From Clostridium sp. DSM 8431 (GTDB taxonomy: Bacteria; Bacillota; Clostridia; Clostridiales; Clostridiaceae): 38,818 nt of DNA. The position numbers and the translations under genes were made by a program. Below the pieces are notes generated by a model that was not told the DNA's origin, did no database searches, and saw only the letters and a list, made by a program, of their open reading frames with translations. Shown here in pieces: positions 26,872-33,959 of the stretch. Where the stretch lies: positions 1 to 38,818 of the forward strand of contig NZ_FPBY01000007.1 in NCBI RefSeq assembly GCF_900116755.1. The letters run 5' to 3'. Position 1 is the stretch's first letter. Every line of letters starts with the position of its first letter.

Positions 26872-27651
26872 GTGGAGAAAAAAGTTGATTTTAGTAAATT
26901 TTCAAATGGGTCTAGATTGTTTTCCTTTGAAGAAGAAGGAGATTTCTTTATACCATACATTAAGGATAATATGAAGATACTTGATTTAGGGTGTGGAAAT
27001 GGAGAATTTACAATTTTTCTTTCTAAATTAGCTGCAAAGGGAAATGTTATTGGTATTGATAATAATGGTGAACAAATAGACACTGCAAAAGTAAATGCTG
27101 ATAAAAATAAAATTTCAAATATGAAATTTTTAGAAGCTGATGTATATAATCTACCATTTGAGGATTGTACTTTCGATTTTGTAAGTATGAATATGTTATT
27201 AACATATATAGATAAGCCAATATCTGCTTTAAAAGAAGCCTTTAGGGTTTTAAAAAAGGGTGGCATAATAGCAGTAAATGATCCTGATTATGATGGAAAT
27301 ATAATGGCACCTAATTATCAAATAATTTCTCAGAGGATGGCCATAAATGAAAAATTAATGAGGGATAATGGAATTAATATGAGGAGTGGTAAGTATAATG
27401 CTAAGCTTCTTAATGAAGTAGGTTTTATAAATGTTAAGCCAAGTGTAAAGATAAAGTCTTATGGAAGTAAAGAGGAAGCACAAGAATTCTCAAAACATAT
27501 GAATGAAATTGAAAATTTATTTTTCAGTAGTGATGCTTCAGACATGGCTAAAAATATGAGAAAAGAATCTTGGAGATGCTGGATGGAAAATCAGGGGGCA
27601 TTTGCGGCAAGAACCTATTGTAGAGTAGTAGGATGGAAAGATGAAAATTAA
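26872..27651 (+). CDS. SAM-dependent methyltransferase (tailoring)
   Basis: This is a 259-aa class I methyltransferase with motif I DLGCGNG at residues 38-44 and the post-motif YRVLKKGG. It starts at GTG 26872, 10 bases after AGGAGG. The C-terminal half matches the methyltransferase half of the 23699 fusion in layout and sequence: MRSGKYNAKLL against IRQGKYNAHLL, and C-terminal CR-x2-GWK in both. This points to duplication within the cluster. It probably modifies the polyketide on oxygen or carbon, but the acceptor cannot be told from sequence. Confidence 0.88.
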   Translation: MEKKVDFSKFSNGSRLFSFEEEGDFFIPYIKDNMKILDLGCGNGEFTIFLSKLAAKGNVIGIDNNGEQIDTAKVNADKNKISNMKFLEADVYNLPFEDCTFDFVSMNMLLTYIDKPISALKEAFRVLKKGGIIAVNDPDYDGNIMAPNYQIISQRMAINEKLMRDNGINMRSGKYNAKLLNEVGFINVKPSVKIKSYGSKEEAQEFSKHMNEIENLFFSSDASDMAKNMRKESWRCWMENQGAFAARTYCRVVGWKDEN

Positions 27652-27678
27652 TTATTTATTTTAAGGGGGAAAATAAAA

Positions 27679-27960
27679 ATGGTAATAGATCCAGGTTATA
27701 ATAATAAGGTAATAGCAACAGTTGTTTCAGTTAAAGGACATTGTGCAGCAGGACATAAGGTAGGAGATAAATTTGAAGTTAGCGTAATTAATGCAGGAAA
27801 TATGTGTGGCCTTTGTTACAATCGTATATTCCCAGCACTTTGTACTTATCAGTTTGATGGTAATTTTCCATGGTGGGTTGGAGATAATGCTATAGTTCAA
27901 TGTCCTGACCAAAAGAATCTTGTATCTATAAAATTGGAAAAAGAAAAGATTGAGAAATAA
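27679..27960 (+). CDS. TIGR04076-like small Cys/Trp-containing protein
   Basis: This 93-aa protein is the last gene of the operon, with AAGGGGGAAA upstream of ATG 27679. It shows the features of the TIGR04076 family: a V-x-V-KGHCAAGHKVGD segment near residue 20, a central MCGLCYNRIFPAL with a Cys pair, then FPWWVGD and a late CPD before the C-terminus. It has no signal peptide or membrane segment. The family is widespread in anaerobes and its function is unknown. Its place directly after the methyltransferase suggests a role in biosynthesis, redox or metal handling, or self-protection. I make no firm assignment. Confidence 0.8.
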   Translation: MVIDPGYNNKVIATVVSVKGHCAAGHKVGDKFEVSVINAGNMCGLCYNRIFPALCTYQFDGNFPWWVGDNAIVQCPDQKNLVSIKLEKEKIEK

Positions 27961-28061
27961 AAATATAAATTAATGGTTTAAATAATATAACTGGAAAAAA
28001 ATTAATTAATAGAATTAGTTAAAGTTAAAAAAATCAAATAAAACAATAGAAGTGTTAAATT

Positions 28062-28090
28062 AAAAGATTCTAGCAATGCTGGAATCTTTT
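28062..28090 (+). terminator. Rho-independent terminator of the polyketide operon
   Basis: AAAAGATTC (62-70) pairs with GAATCTTTT (82-90), extended by a T/G wobble and AGC/GCT around the loop AAT. The stem is 13 bp and is followed by TCTCTTT. It lies about 100 bases after the last gene of the cluster. Confidence 0.88.
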
Positions 28091-28168
28091 TCTCTTTAGA
28101 TAAGGCCTAATTTTTTATTAAAATAAAAAAATTTTTTTCGACAAAAATATGGCCAAAAATATAGTGAA

Positions 28169-28216
28169 ACGGCATATATAGTGGGCGAACATAAATTTAT
28201 ACACAATATTTTCTGT
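28169..28216 (+). promoter_or_regulatory. Two NrdR-like boxes upstream of nrdD
   Basis: ACGGCATATATAGTGG (28169-28184) and ACACAATATTTTCTGT (28201-28216) each match 12 of 16 positions of the palindromic NrdR box (ACACTATATATAGTGT). Their starts are 32 bases apart, the centre-to-centre spacing reported for paired NrdR sites. They lie just upstream of the candidate -35. NrdR represses ribonucleotide reductase operons, so its control here is likely. No nrdR gene is in the window. Confidence 0.6.
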
Positions 28217-28223
28217 AATTTTT

Positions 28224-28256
28224 TTGAATGCAAACAAAATAGAATTATAGTATAAT
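28224..28256 (+). promoter_or_regulatory. Candidate nrdD promoter
   Basis: TTGAAT (28224-28229) can serve as the -35, with TATAGT (28246-28251, spacer 16) or the perfect TATAAT (28251-28256, spacer 21) as the -10. The TATAAT is the stronger hexamer but is poorly spaced, so the exact pairing is uncertain. Confidence 0.45.
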
Positions 28257-28309
28257 GAGTCAGTCGAACAAAATTCAGATAAAATTAAGGGAAACTAAGG
28301 AGGCAGATT

Positions 28310-29167
28310 TTGGTTATGAAAGTAATTAAAAGAGACGGTAATGAAGCCTTATTTGATAAAGAAAAGATAAGGGAAGCAGTAGAAAAAGCAATGAAAAATG
28401 GAAGTGGTATTTATATGCCTGAGATTGCTAAACTTATTGCTGACGATGCAGAAAAAGAATTTGATATGGAAAATGAAATTCCAACTATAAATAATATTGA
28501 AAGTTATGTATATGATAGACTTATTCATTATGGACAGGCTATAACAGCAAAGTCTTATGAGGGATATAGAGCAGTACAAGAATTTAAAAGAAATACTAAT
28601 ACTACAGATGAAAGTATATTAAGTCTTCTAAATAAGAAAAATGAAGATGTAATGATGGAGAATTCAAACAAGAATTCAGTTATTGCAGCAACTCAAAGAG
28701 ATTTAATAGCAGGAGAAGTATCTAAGGATATTTCTAGAAGAAGATTAATACCTTCTCATATAGTTCAAGCTCATGATGAAGGTACTATTCATTGGCATGA
28801 TATGGATTACACATTATCGCCAATTTTTAACTGCTGTTTAATAAACTTAGAGGATATGTTAGATAACGGAACAGTTATTAATGATAAATTAGTAGAATCT
28901 CCAAAGTCTTTTGGAACTGCATGTACAGTAACAACGCAAATAATTGCTCAGGTAGCTTCAAATCAATATGGTGGGCAAAGTATTACAATAAAGCATTTAG
29001 CTAAATATTTAAAGGTTACAGAAAATAAAGCTTATAAGTTCTATATTGAAAAGTATAAGAATGAAGAATTAGCTAGAGAATTAGCTAGAGATATGAAGAT
29101 GAAGGATCTTAAAGATGGGGTACAAACAATAAGATACCAATTGTCAACATTACAAACAACTAATGGT
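28310..29167 (+). CDS. nrdD: Anaerobic ribonucleotide reductase NrdD, exon 1
   Basis: NrdD reduces ribonucleoside triphosphates to deoxyribonucleotides in anaerobes by glycyl-radical chemistry. Exon 1 encodes 286 residues: an N-terminal ATP-cone (VIKRDGNE through about residue 95) and the first part of the catalytic barrel, including the conserved FNCCLINLEDML cysteine region. The start is TTG 28310, 6 bases after AGGAGG. ATG 28316, two codons later, is an alternative with a longer spacer. The exon ends in ACT AAT GGT at 29167, immediately followed by an in-frame stop inside a group I intron. Joined to exons 2 and 3 it gives an uninterrupted 708-aa protein of normal family length. Without splicing the gene would be broken. 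Confidence 0.93.
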
Positions 29168-29500
29168 TAACATGAAGGCTGTCTATGTTAGAAATAATGT
29201 AGATTATTAGACGGTGAACCTATAAATGTAGGGTGTATCATAAATAAATATGATGCTATCGGTGAAAACTAAATTATGGGTGAAGAAAATGATTATACGA
29301 CTCATAACATGTCAATACCGAGCCAAGCTTAAGAAGTAATTCTTTTGAAGGTGTAACGACTAGCTTATACGATCCTTATGGGATTATGAAAAGCGTACTG
29401 TGTAGGTGAAATACTACATGGGAAGTGCCGTCCACCCTAACGATAATAAGACGAGGGTGAAGAGATAGTCTGTGGTGTACGAAAGTATACTGGGAGAATG
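29168..29500 (+). ncRNA. Group I self-splicing intron 1 in nrdD
   Basis: This 333-nt insertion splits nrdD cleanly between codons. The exon base before the 5' site is T (GGT) and the last intron base is G (AATG, then CAA), as expected for group I splicing. Core elements are recognisable: a P-like CCGAGCCAAG, an R-like GTGTAACGACTAG at about 29351-29363, and an S-like AAGAGATAGTC. P7 can form from GACTA (29358-29362) and TAGTC (29466-29470). No protein is encoded, so if it moves it must do so with help. T4 phage nrdD (sunY) also carries a group I intron. This one lies in what appears to be a bacterial gene. Confidence 0.88.
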
Positions 29501-29812
29501 CAATCTCCATTTGGAACTATTTACTTAGAAGTTGAAGAAGGTCATCCATATGAAGAGGAAATGGCTTTAATATGCGAAGAAATGATTAGACAAAGACTTC
29601 AGGGAATGAAGAATTATAAAGGTCAAGAAATAGGTGAAGCCTTCCCTAAGCTTGTTTATGTATTAGATGAGCATAACTGTCTTGAAGGTGGAAAATATGA
29701 TTATATTACTAAGCTTGCTGCTGAATGTACAGCTAAGAGATTAGTACCAGATTATCAATCTGCTAAAATAATGAGACAAAATTATGAAGGGAATTACTTC
29801 CCACCAATGGGT
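29501..29812 (+). CDS. nrdD: NrdD, exon 2
   Basis: These 104 codons begin QSPFGTIYLEVEEGHPYEEE and end NYFPPMG. They continue exon 1 (TTNG, then QSPF) in the same frame and belong to the catalytic barrel. The segment VYVLDEHNCLEGGKYDY is typical of clostridial NrdD. It opens directly after intron 1 and closes with GGT, the 5' splice base T of intron 2. Confidence 0.92.
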
Positions 29813-30590
29813 TATAATATATAGTTGTAAAACTACGGCTCATGTAAAACCTTGTGAACCCAAGCAAAAGGGGTGTCAGCGTAGAAGCTGGCTAACGATG
29901 AAACCTAAGTCAAAAATGATATGGCAATATCGTGCGAAGTTCTGTAATAAAAGACGTACTAATTATATTCAAGAAGGATTGATATAAGGTATGGAAAAAA
30001 GATATTTAATTTATAAAATAACTTGTAAAGTCAATAAAAAGATGAACATGATACTAAATTTTATAGAGAAGTCAGAAAATATTATATCTAAACTTAAAGG
30101 AAGAACTAGAAGTGAATAAGAATGTAGAAAAACAAGTGAAGCACTTAGAGATGTCCGTAAGATTAAAGAACATGTTGAGAATTTAGTAAAATCACATCTT
30201 GGAAAAGATTATTATAGAGAAGTAGTTATTATTGATGAATATAATAATATAATAGAAAGATTTAAGAATAAATCAGAATACTATAAAGGTATGGCATTAA
30301 AATATGGTGTTGGAAGAACCTTTTTAGAATGTTGGCTAAAAAACAAGAATATTTGCGAGAATAAACACAATTTGAAAAGATTTGAACTATTAAAAAATAA
30401 GAGAGTTAGATTTTTTGATGAATTTATTACAGAAAACGTGTAGAGACTATCGAAACCACATTATTAAATGATAATGGAAGGGAGTAGAGTACATTGGAGA
30501 TTAGCACCAATGGAAGTGCAAGGCGTGATGAAGGCTTGGTAAGCTGGAGCGAAGAGATAGTGCGTACTAATAGAAATATTGGAGGAATCG
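29813..30590 (+). ncRNA. Group I self-splicing intron 2 in nrdD, with decayed ORF
   Basis: This 778-nt insertion lies between GGT of exon 2 and TGT of exon 3. It starts after T and ends in G (AATCG), consistent with group I splicing. The 3' part carries an R-like GAGACTATCG and an S-like GAAGAGATAGTGC. ACTATC (30446-30451) and GATAGT (30556-30561) can form P7. An internal reading frame (29991-30443) runs into the R region, as is common for intron-encoded homing endonucleases. The insertion is immediately before the codon for the cysteine of MGCRS, which is strongly conserved in NrdD. Confidence 0.85.
29991..30443 (+). pseudogene. Intron 2 ORF, interrupted; probable homing-endonuclease relic
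   Basis: ATG 29991 opens a frame of 42 codons ending in TAA at 30117-30119. The same frame then stays open for 107 more codons to TAG at 30441-30443. The N-terminus (KRYLIYKITCKVNKK) recalls the opening beta-strand of GIY-YIG nucleases, but the rest of that domain is not recognisable. The downstream part is basic and has no motif I know. A nonsense mutation, possibly with an internal deletion, in an intron-borne endonuclease would explain this. The family assignment is weak. Confidence 0.5.
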
Positions 30591-31547
30591 TGTAGATCAC
30601 ATCTTTCACCATGGAAAGATGAAAATGGAAACTATAAATGGTATGGAAGATTTAACCAAGGGGTTATCAGTTTAAACCTACCTCAAATAGGTATTATCGC
30701 TAAAGGTGATATGGATTTATTCTGGAAGATGCTAGACCAAAGATTAGAGCTATGTAAAGAAGCTTTATTAGTTAGACATAACATGCTTTTAGGTACACTT
30801 TCAGATGTATCACCAATACACTGGCAACATGGAGCTATTGCTAGATTAAAACCAGGAGAAAAGATAGATAAACTTCTTAATGATGGTTATTCAACTTTAT
30901 CTTTAGGATATGTAGGAATATGCGAATTAACTTATGCAATGCTTGGAGTAAGTAATACTAGCAAAGAAGGAGAAGAATTTGCTCTTAAAGTAATGAACTA
31001 TATGCATGATAAATGTGAAGAGTGGAAGAAGGAAACAGGTCTTGCTTTTGGGCTATATGGAACTCCTGCAGAAAATCTTATATATAGATTCTGTAAGTTA
31101 GATAAGAATAGATTTGGTGAAATTCCTAATGTGACAGATAAAATGTATTATACAAATTCATATCACGTACATGTTTGCGAAGAAATTGATGCCTTTAGCA
31201 AACTTAAATATGAAGCTAAGTTCCATGGAATAAGTTCAGGAGGATGTATTTCATATATAGAAGTACCTGATATGACAAGAAACTTAGAAGCAATTGAAAG
31301 CATAATAAACTTTATGTATCATAATATTCAATATGCAGAAATTAATACTAAGCCAGATATATGCTACTCTTGTGGTTATACTGGAGAAATAAAACTCGAT
31401 GAAAATTTAGAATGGTACTGTCCATCATGTGGAAATAGAGATCAAGGTGAAATGCAAGTAATGAGAAGAACTTGTGGTTATATAGGAACTAACTTCTGGA
31501 ATAAAGGAAGAACAGCTGAAATAGGAGATAGAGTTCTTCATCTATAA
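30591..31547 (+). CDS. nrdD: NrdD, exon 3 (glycyl radical C-terminus)
   Basis: These 318 codons begin with the Cys of MGCRS, continue SPWKDENG and then FNQGVISLNLPQIG, and finish with the radical-bearing tail. Two Cys pairs (CYSCGYTG and CPSCGNRD) form the C-terminal zinc-binding site. RTCGYIGTNFWNKGR near the end is the glycyl radical motif. The frame opens upstream at TTG 30579 inside the intron, but those codons are not part of the spliced protein. nrdG follows 21 bases downstream. Confidence 0.93.
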   Translation, partial: CRSHLSPWKDENGNYKWYGRFNQGVISLNLPQIGIIAKGDMDLFWKMLDQRLELCKEALLVRHNMLLGTLSDVSPIHWQHGAIARLKPGEKIDKLLNDGYSTLSLGYVGICELTYAMLGVSNTSKEGEEFALKVMNYMHDKCEEWKKETGLAFGLYGTPAENLIYRFCKLDKNRFGEIPNVTDKMYYTNSYHVHVCEEIDAFSKLKYEAKFHGISSGGCISYIEVPDMTRNLEAIESIINFMYHNIQYAEINTKPDICYSCGYTGEIKLDENLEWYCPSCGNRDQGEMQVMRRTCGYIGTNFWNKGRTAEIGDRVLHL

Positions 31548-31568
31548 GAACTATAAAGGGGAATTATA

Positions 31569-32081
31569 ATGAGATATGAGCAAATAAGAAAATTTGATGT
31601 TACAAATGGTCCTGGAGTTAGAACATCTCTTTTTGTAACAGGATGTAGTAATAACTGCCCAGGGTGTTTTAATAAAGAACTTCAGAATTTTAATCATGGG
31701 AAGCTATGGGGAAAAGACACTGAAGATGAATTCATATCATATGTTAAAAATCCTAATGTTGTAGGTGTAAGTATTTTAGGTGGGGATCCCTTAGAGCAGA
31801 CAATGGATAATTCATTAGTATCTTTGTTAAAAAGAATAAAGGATGAAACAGAGAAAGATATATGGATTTGGTCTGGATATACATATGAAGAAATTTTAGC
31901 TGATGAAAAGAAAAGTGAAATTTTAAGCTATGCAGATGTTCTTATAGATGGAAGATTTATTTTAGCAGAAAGAAATATTAAACTTAAATATAGAGGCTCA
32001 AAAAATCAAAGAGTAATTGACATTAAGAAATCAAAGCTAGAAGAAAAGATAGTTTTAGTTGAATTTGAAGAAGATGCATAG
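31569..32081 (+). CDS. nrdG: Anaerobic ribonucleotide reductase activating protein NrdG
   Basis: This 170-aa radical SAM activase installs the glycyl radical on NrdD. The cluster motif C-x3-C-x2-C is Cys26, Cys30 and Cys33 in GCSNNCPGC, near the N-terminus. LGGDPLEQ later in the chain fits the GGE/GGDP SAM-binding segment of the family. The length is typical. AAAGGGG precedes ATG 31569, and the gene lies just after nrdD in the usual order. A terminator follows. Confidence 0.95.
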   Translation: MRYEQIRKFDVTNGPGVRTSLFVTGCSNNCPGCFNKELQNFNHGKLWGKDTEDEFISYVKNPNVVGVSILGGDPLEQTMDNSLVSLLKRIKDETEKDIWIWSGYTYEEILADEKKSEILSYADVLIDGRFILAERNIKLKYRGSKNQRVIDIKKSKLEEKIVLVEFEEDA

Positions 32082-32087
32082 ATATTT

Positions 32088-32120
32088 AGACTGTCTCATA
32101 AATTGAGGCAGTCTTTTTTA
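32088..32120 (+). terminator. Rho-independent terminator after nrdG
   Basis: AGACTG-T-CTCA (32088-32098) pairs with TGAG-G-CAGTCT (32104-32114), giving 11 bp including one wobble, with loop TAAAT. TTTTTA follows. It begins 6 bases after the nrdG stop codon. Confidence 0.92.
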
Positions 32121-32281
32121 TGCTCTCGTATAAATTTCAAAATATGTAATAATTTATATAGATTTTTTTAATAGTAACAGGTTATAATAGAAAGGACATG
32201 GAATTTAATTCAAAAAACTATGTTAAAAAAAACATAAAGTGATATTATATTATTAGTAGAGTTTAAAGGGGATAATTTATA

Positions 32282-32461
32282 ATGAATGACAGAGAGAAGT
32301 TCCCACTGTTAATGGAGGATGGAAATATAATTTTTAATGAGGAAGAATTTGATAAATACAAAATTATAAAGAATTATATAGAAGAAGAAAATAAAAATTA
32401 TTCATCTTTAAGTTCAAGTGATAATAATTTTTATGGGGGATATGGTATAAATCTAATATAA
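32282..32461 (+). CDS. 59-aa peptide with Gly/Tyr-rich C-terminus, unknown
   Basis: ATG 32282 follows an AAAGGGG ribosome site and opens a 59-codon frame. The N-terminal two thirds are acidic and hydrophilic (MNDREKFPLLMEDG, later a run of Glu and Lys). The C-terminus changes character to SSLSSS, then NNFYGGYGINLI. It has no membrane segment and no Cys. A charged leader followed by a Ser/Gly/Tyr-rich tail is the general shape of a modified-peptide precursor, and the next gene encodes a possible glycosyltransferase. I do not recognise a family, so the precursor idea is inference only. It could equally be a small regulatory or immunity protein. Confidence 0.6.
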   Translation: MNDREKFPLLMEDGNIIFNEEEFDKYKIIKNYIEEENKNYSSLSSSDNNFYGGYGINLI

Positions 32462-32478
32462 AAGAAGGGGCTGTTAAA

Positions 32479-33354
32479 ATGATAGATGCATTTCATTCAA
32501 ATTGGACTGCGCCTTTTTTTGCTTTAAAAAAGCAAAATGAATATTATATAGAGGATTTTGAGATACTAACAACTATTTTATCAGCCTTAGAATGGCGAAA
32601 GAATAATGGAACTATTAAAATGGTAACAGATAAAGTAGGAGCAGACTATTATGAAAGGTTAGGGATTACTTCTATATGGGATAGGGGAATAGATTTATCT
32701 TTAGAAGATATAAATATTAAAGAAATAAATCCTAATATATTTTGGGCAGCAGGAAAAATAGTTGCTTTAAAAAAACAAGATGCGCCTTGTGCAATGATTG
32801 ATACAGATTTTATAGTATGGAAATCAGTAAGTGAAATGCTTAAAAATGAAAAAGCAACAGCTATACATAAGGAAGAGATAAATGATATATATCCAGGGCA
32901 AGAGGCTTTTTCCATGAAAGATGAATATGTATTTGATGAAAAGTGGAATTGGAGTGTTAAACCTTTTAATACTGCCTTTATGTATATAAGCAGTAAAGAA
33001 TTTAAAGATTATTATACAGATTCATCTATTAAGTTTATGAAAAATCTAATAAATAGTGAGGACAGGCTTATTAATATGGTTTTTGCAGAACAGAGATTAT
33101 TTTCTATATGCGCAGAAAAAATGAGGATTAGTCCTAAGGAGTTAATAAGTTTAAATGAACTTTCTAAAAATAATCAAAAGTATTTTACTCATGTATGGGG
33201 ATTAAAAGATATAATGAGAAAAAACTATAATATTAGAAAGAATTTTTGCAAAAGATGTATAAATAGAATAATAAATGATTTTCCAGAATATGAAGAGTGT
33301 ATTTTTAATATTGATTTGTTTAAAATATATTATAATGAATTAAGAGAGAAATAA
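32479..33354 (+). CDS. Glycosyltransferase-like protein (DxD motif), unknown substrate
   Basis: This 291-aa soluble protein lies 17 bases after the 59-aa peptide gene, with AAGAAGGGG before its ATG, so the two are probably co-transcribed. The N-terminus MIDAFHSNWTAPFF and the central MIDTDFIVW, whose DTD resembles the metal/nucleotide-sugar DxD site of GT-A enzymes, suggest a glycosyltransferase fold. A later FTHVWGLKD His/Trp segment is also typical of such uncharacterised proteins, perhaps of the DUF6734 type. There is no signal peptide. The substrate could be the neighbouring peptide or a cell-surface glycan. I am fairly sure of the fold class but not of the activity. Confidence 0.6.
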   Translation: MIDAFHSNWTAPFFALKKQNEYYIEDFEILTTILSALEWRKNNGTIKMVTDKVGADYYERLGITSIWDRGIDLSLEDINIKEINPNIFWAAGKIVALKKQDAPCAMIDTDFIVWKSVSEMLKNEKATAIHKEEINDIYPGQEAFSMKDEYVFDEKWNWSVKPFNTAFMYISSKEFKDYYTDSSIKFMKNLINSEDRLINMVFAEQRLFSICAEKMRISPKELISLNELSKNNQKYFTHVWGLKDIMRKNYNIRKNFCKRCINRIINDFPEYEECIFNIDLFKIYYNELREK

Positions 33355-33379
33355 TTAAATTTAAGGAGTTGTAAGTATT

Positions 33380-33691
33380 ATGGACTGGTATTGTGCAGTA
33401 TGGAATTCAGACAAAGTTAATAACGATATGGGAGCACAAATACTTTATGAAAAGTTATGTAGAAATGAAACTAGCTTAGTATCTAATTGTGAAGACTTAG
33501 AAATGTTTTATGAAGAAATAAGTGGAAAATCATATATGTTAAAGGCTGATAAAGGAGAGGGATATGTAATATTATCTTGCGAATTTAATGATGCTGAAGT
33601 AATAAGTGATTTAGTACAAGATATAGCTAAAAAATATAAACTTTCTTTTTATGATCCACAAAATATTTATTATATTAACTTTAGTAAGTAA
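33380..33691 (+). CDS. 103-aa protein of unknown function
   Basis: ATG 33380 follows AAGGAG. This small soluble acidic protein begins MDWYCAVWNSDKVNND and contains a central YVILSCEFNDAEVISDLVQD and a late FYDPQNIYYINF. That gives an alternating strand-helix pattern like small alpha/beta immunity-type proteins of polymorphic systems. It shows no catalytic motif. It closes the three-gene group before a strong terminator. A partner or immunity role for the two upstream products is possible but unproven. Confidence 0.65.
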   Translation: MDWYCAVWNSDKVNNDMGAQILYEKLCRNETSLVSNCEDLEMFYEEISGKSYMLKADKGEGYVILSCEFNDAEVISDLVQDIAKKYKLSFYDPQNIYYINFSK

Positions 33692-33718
33692 AAGTTTATT
33701 ATTTAAGTGTTATTTATA

Positions 33719-33767
33719 GGGTATGAATTTAGTAATTAAAAAAATTATTAAATTCATACCCTTTTTT
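33719..33767 (+). terminator. Strong rho-independent terminator
   Basis: GGGTATGAATTT (33719-33730) pairs with AAATTCATACCC (33750-33761). The stem extends inward by 7 more pairs to a 5-A loop, for 19 bp in total. CTTTTTT follows, so it should work efficiently in the + direction. Confidence 0.93.
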
Positions 33768-33875
33768 GAAGCTGTTTTATAAATAAAATTCAAAAATATA
33801 GTTAAGTAAAGTGATTTTGTGGACGACATAATATTACAAAGATAAATAAATAAATTTGATTAAAGTCAAAAAACA

Positions 33876-33904
33876 TTGAATTTAAGGTGTTTTTTAAATA
33901 TAAT
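33876..33904 (+). promoter_or_regulatory. Sigma-A-type promoter for the REC-CheX operon
   Basis: TTGAAT (33876-33881) and a perfect TATAAT (33899-33904) are separated by exactly 17 bases. They lie 56 bases upstream of the ATG at 33960 and downstream of the preceding terminator. Confidence 0.75.
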
Positions 33905-33959
33905 AAAAAATATATATGATATTTTATACATATGAAAAGAGAAAATGAGGTATTGAGAG

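Larger units (their letters stand above)
27961..28309. other. Intergenic region between the PKS operon and nrdD
   Basis: This 349-base gap has no gene. It holds an AT-rich stretch, the terminator at 28062-28090, two NrdR-like boxes at 28169-28216, a candidate promoter and the nrdD ribosome binding site. Confidence 0.8.

Noticed and set aside
28152-28167. A third NrdR-like box just upstream of the pair
   Set aside because: It matches only 10 of 16 positions and is 17 bases from the next box, which does not fit the known paired spacing.
29784-29987. 67-codon ORF across the exon 2/intron 2 boundary
   Set aside because: It lies in another frame over NrdD exon 2 and the structured 5' part of the intron. 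It has no protein character.
29168-30590. nrdD as a frameshifted or degraded pseudogene, or group II introns
   Set aside because: The exons join exactly in frame and keep all conserved NrdD motifs. The insertions begin after T and end in G with group I core motifs, and lack the GTGYG start of group II introns.
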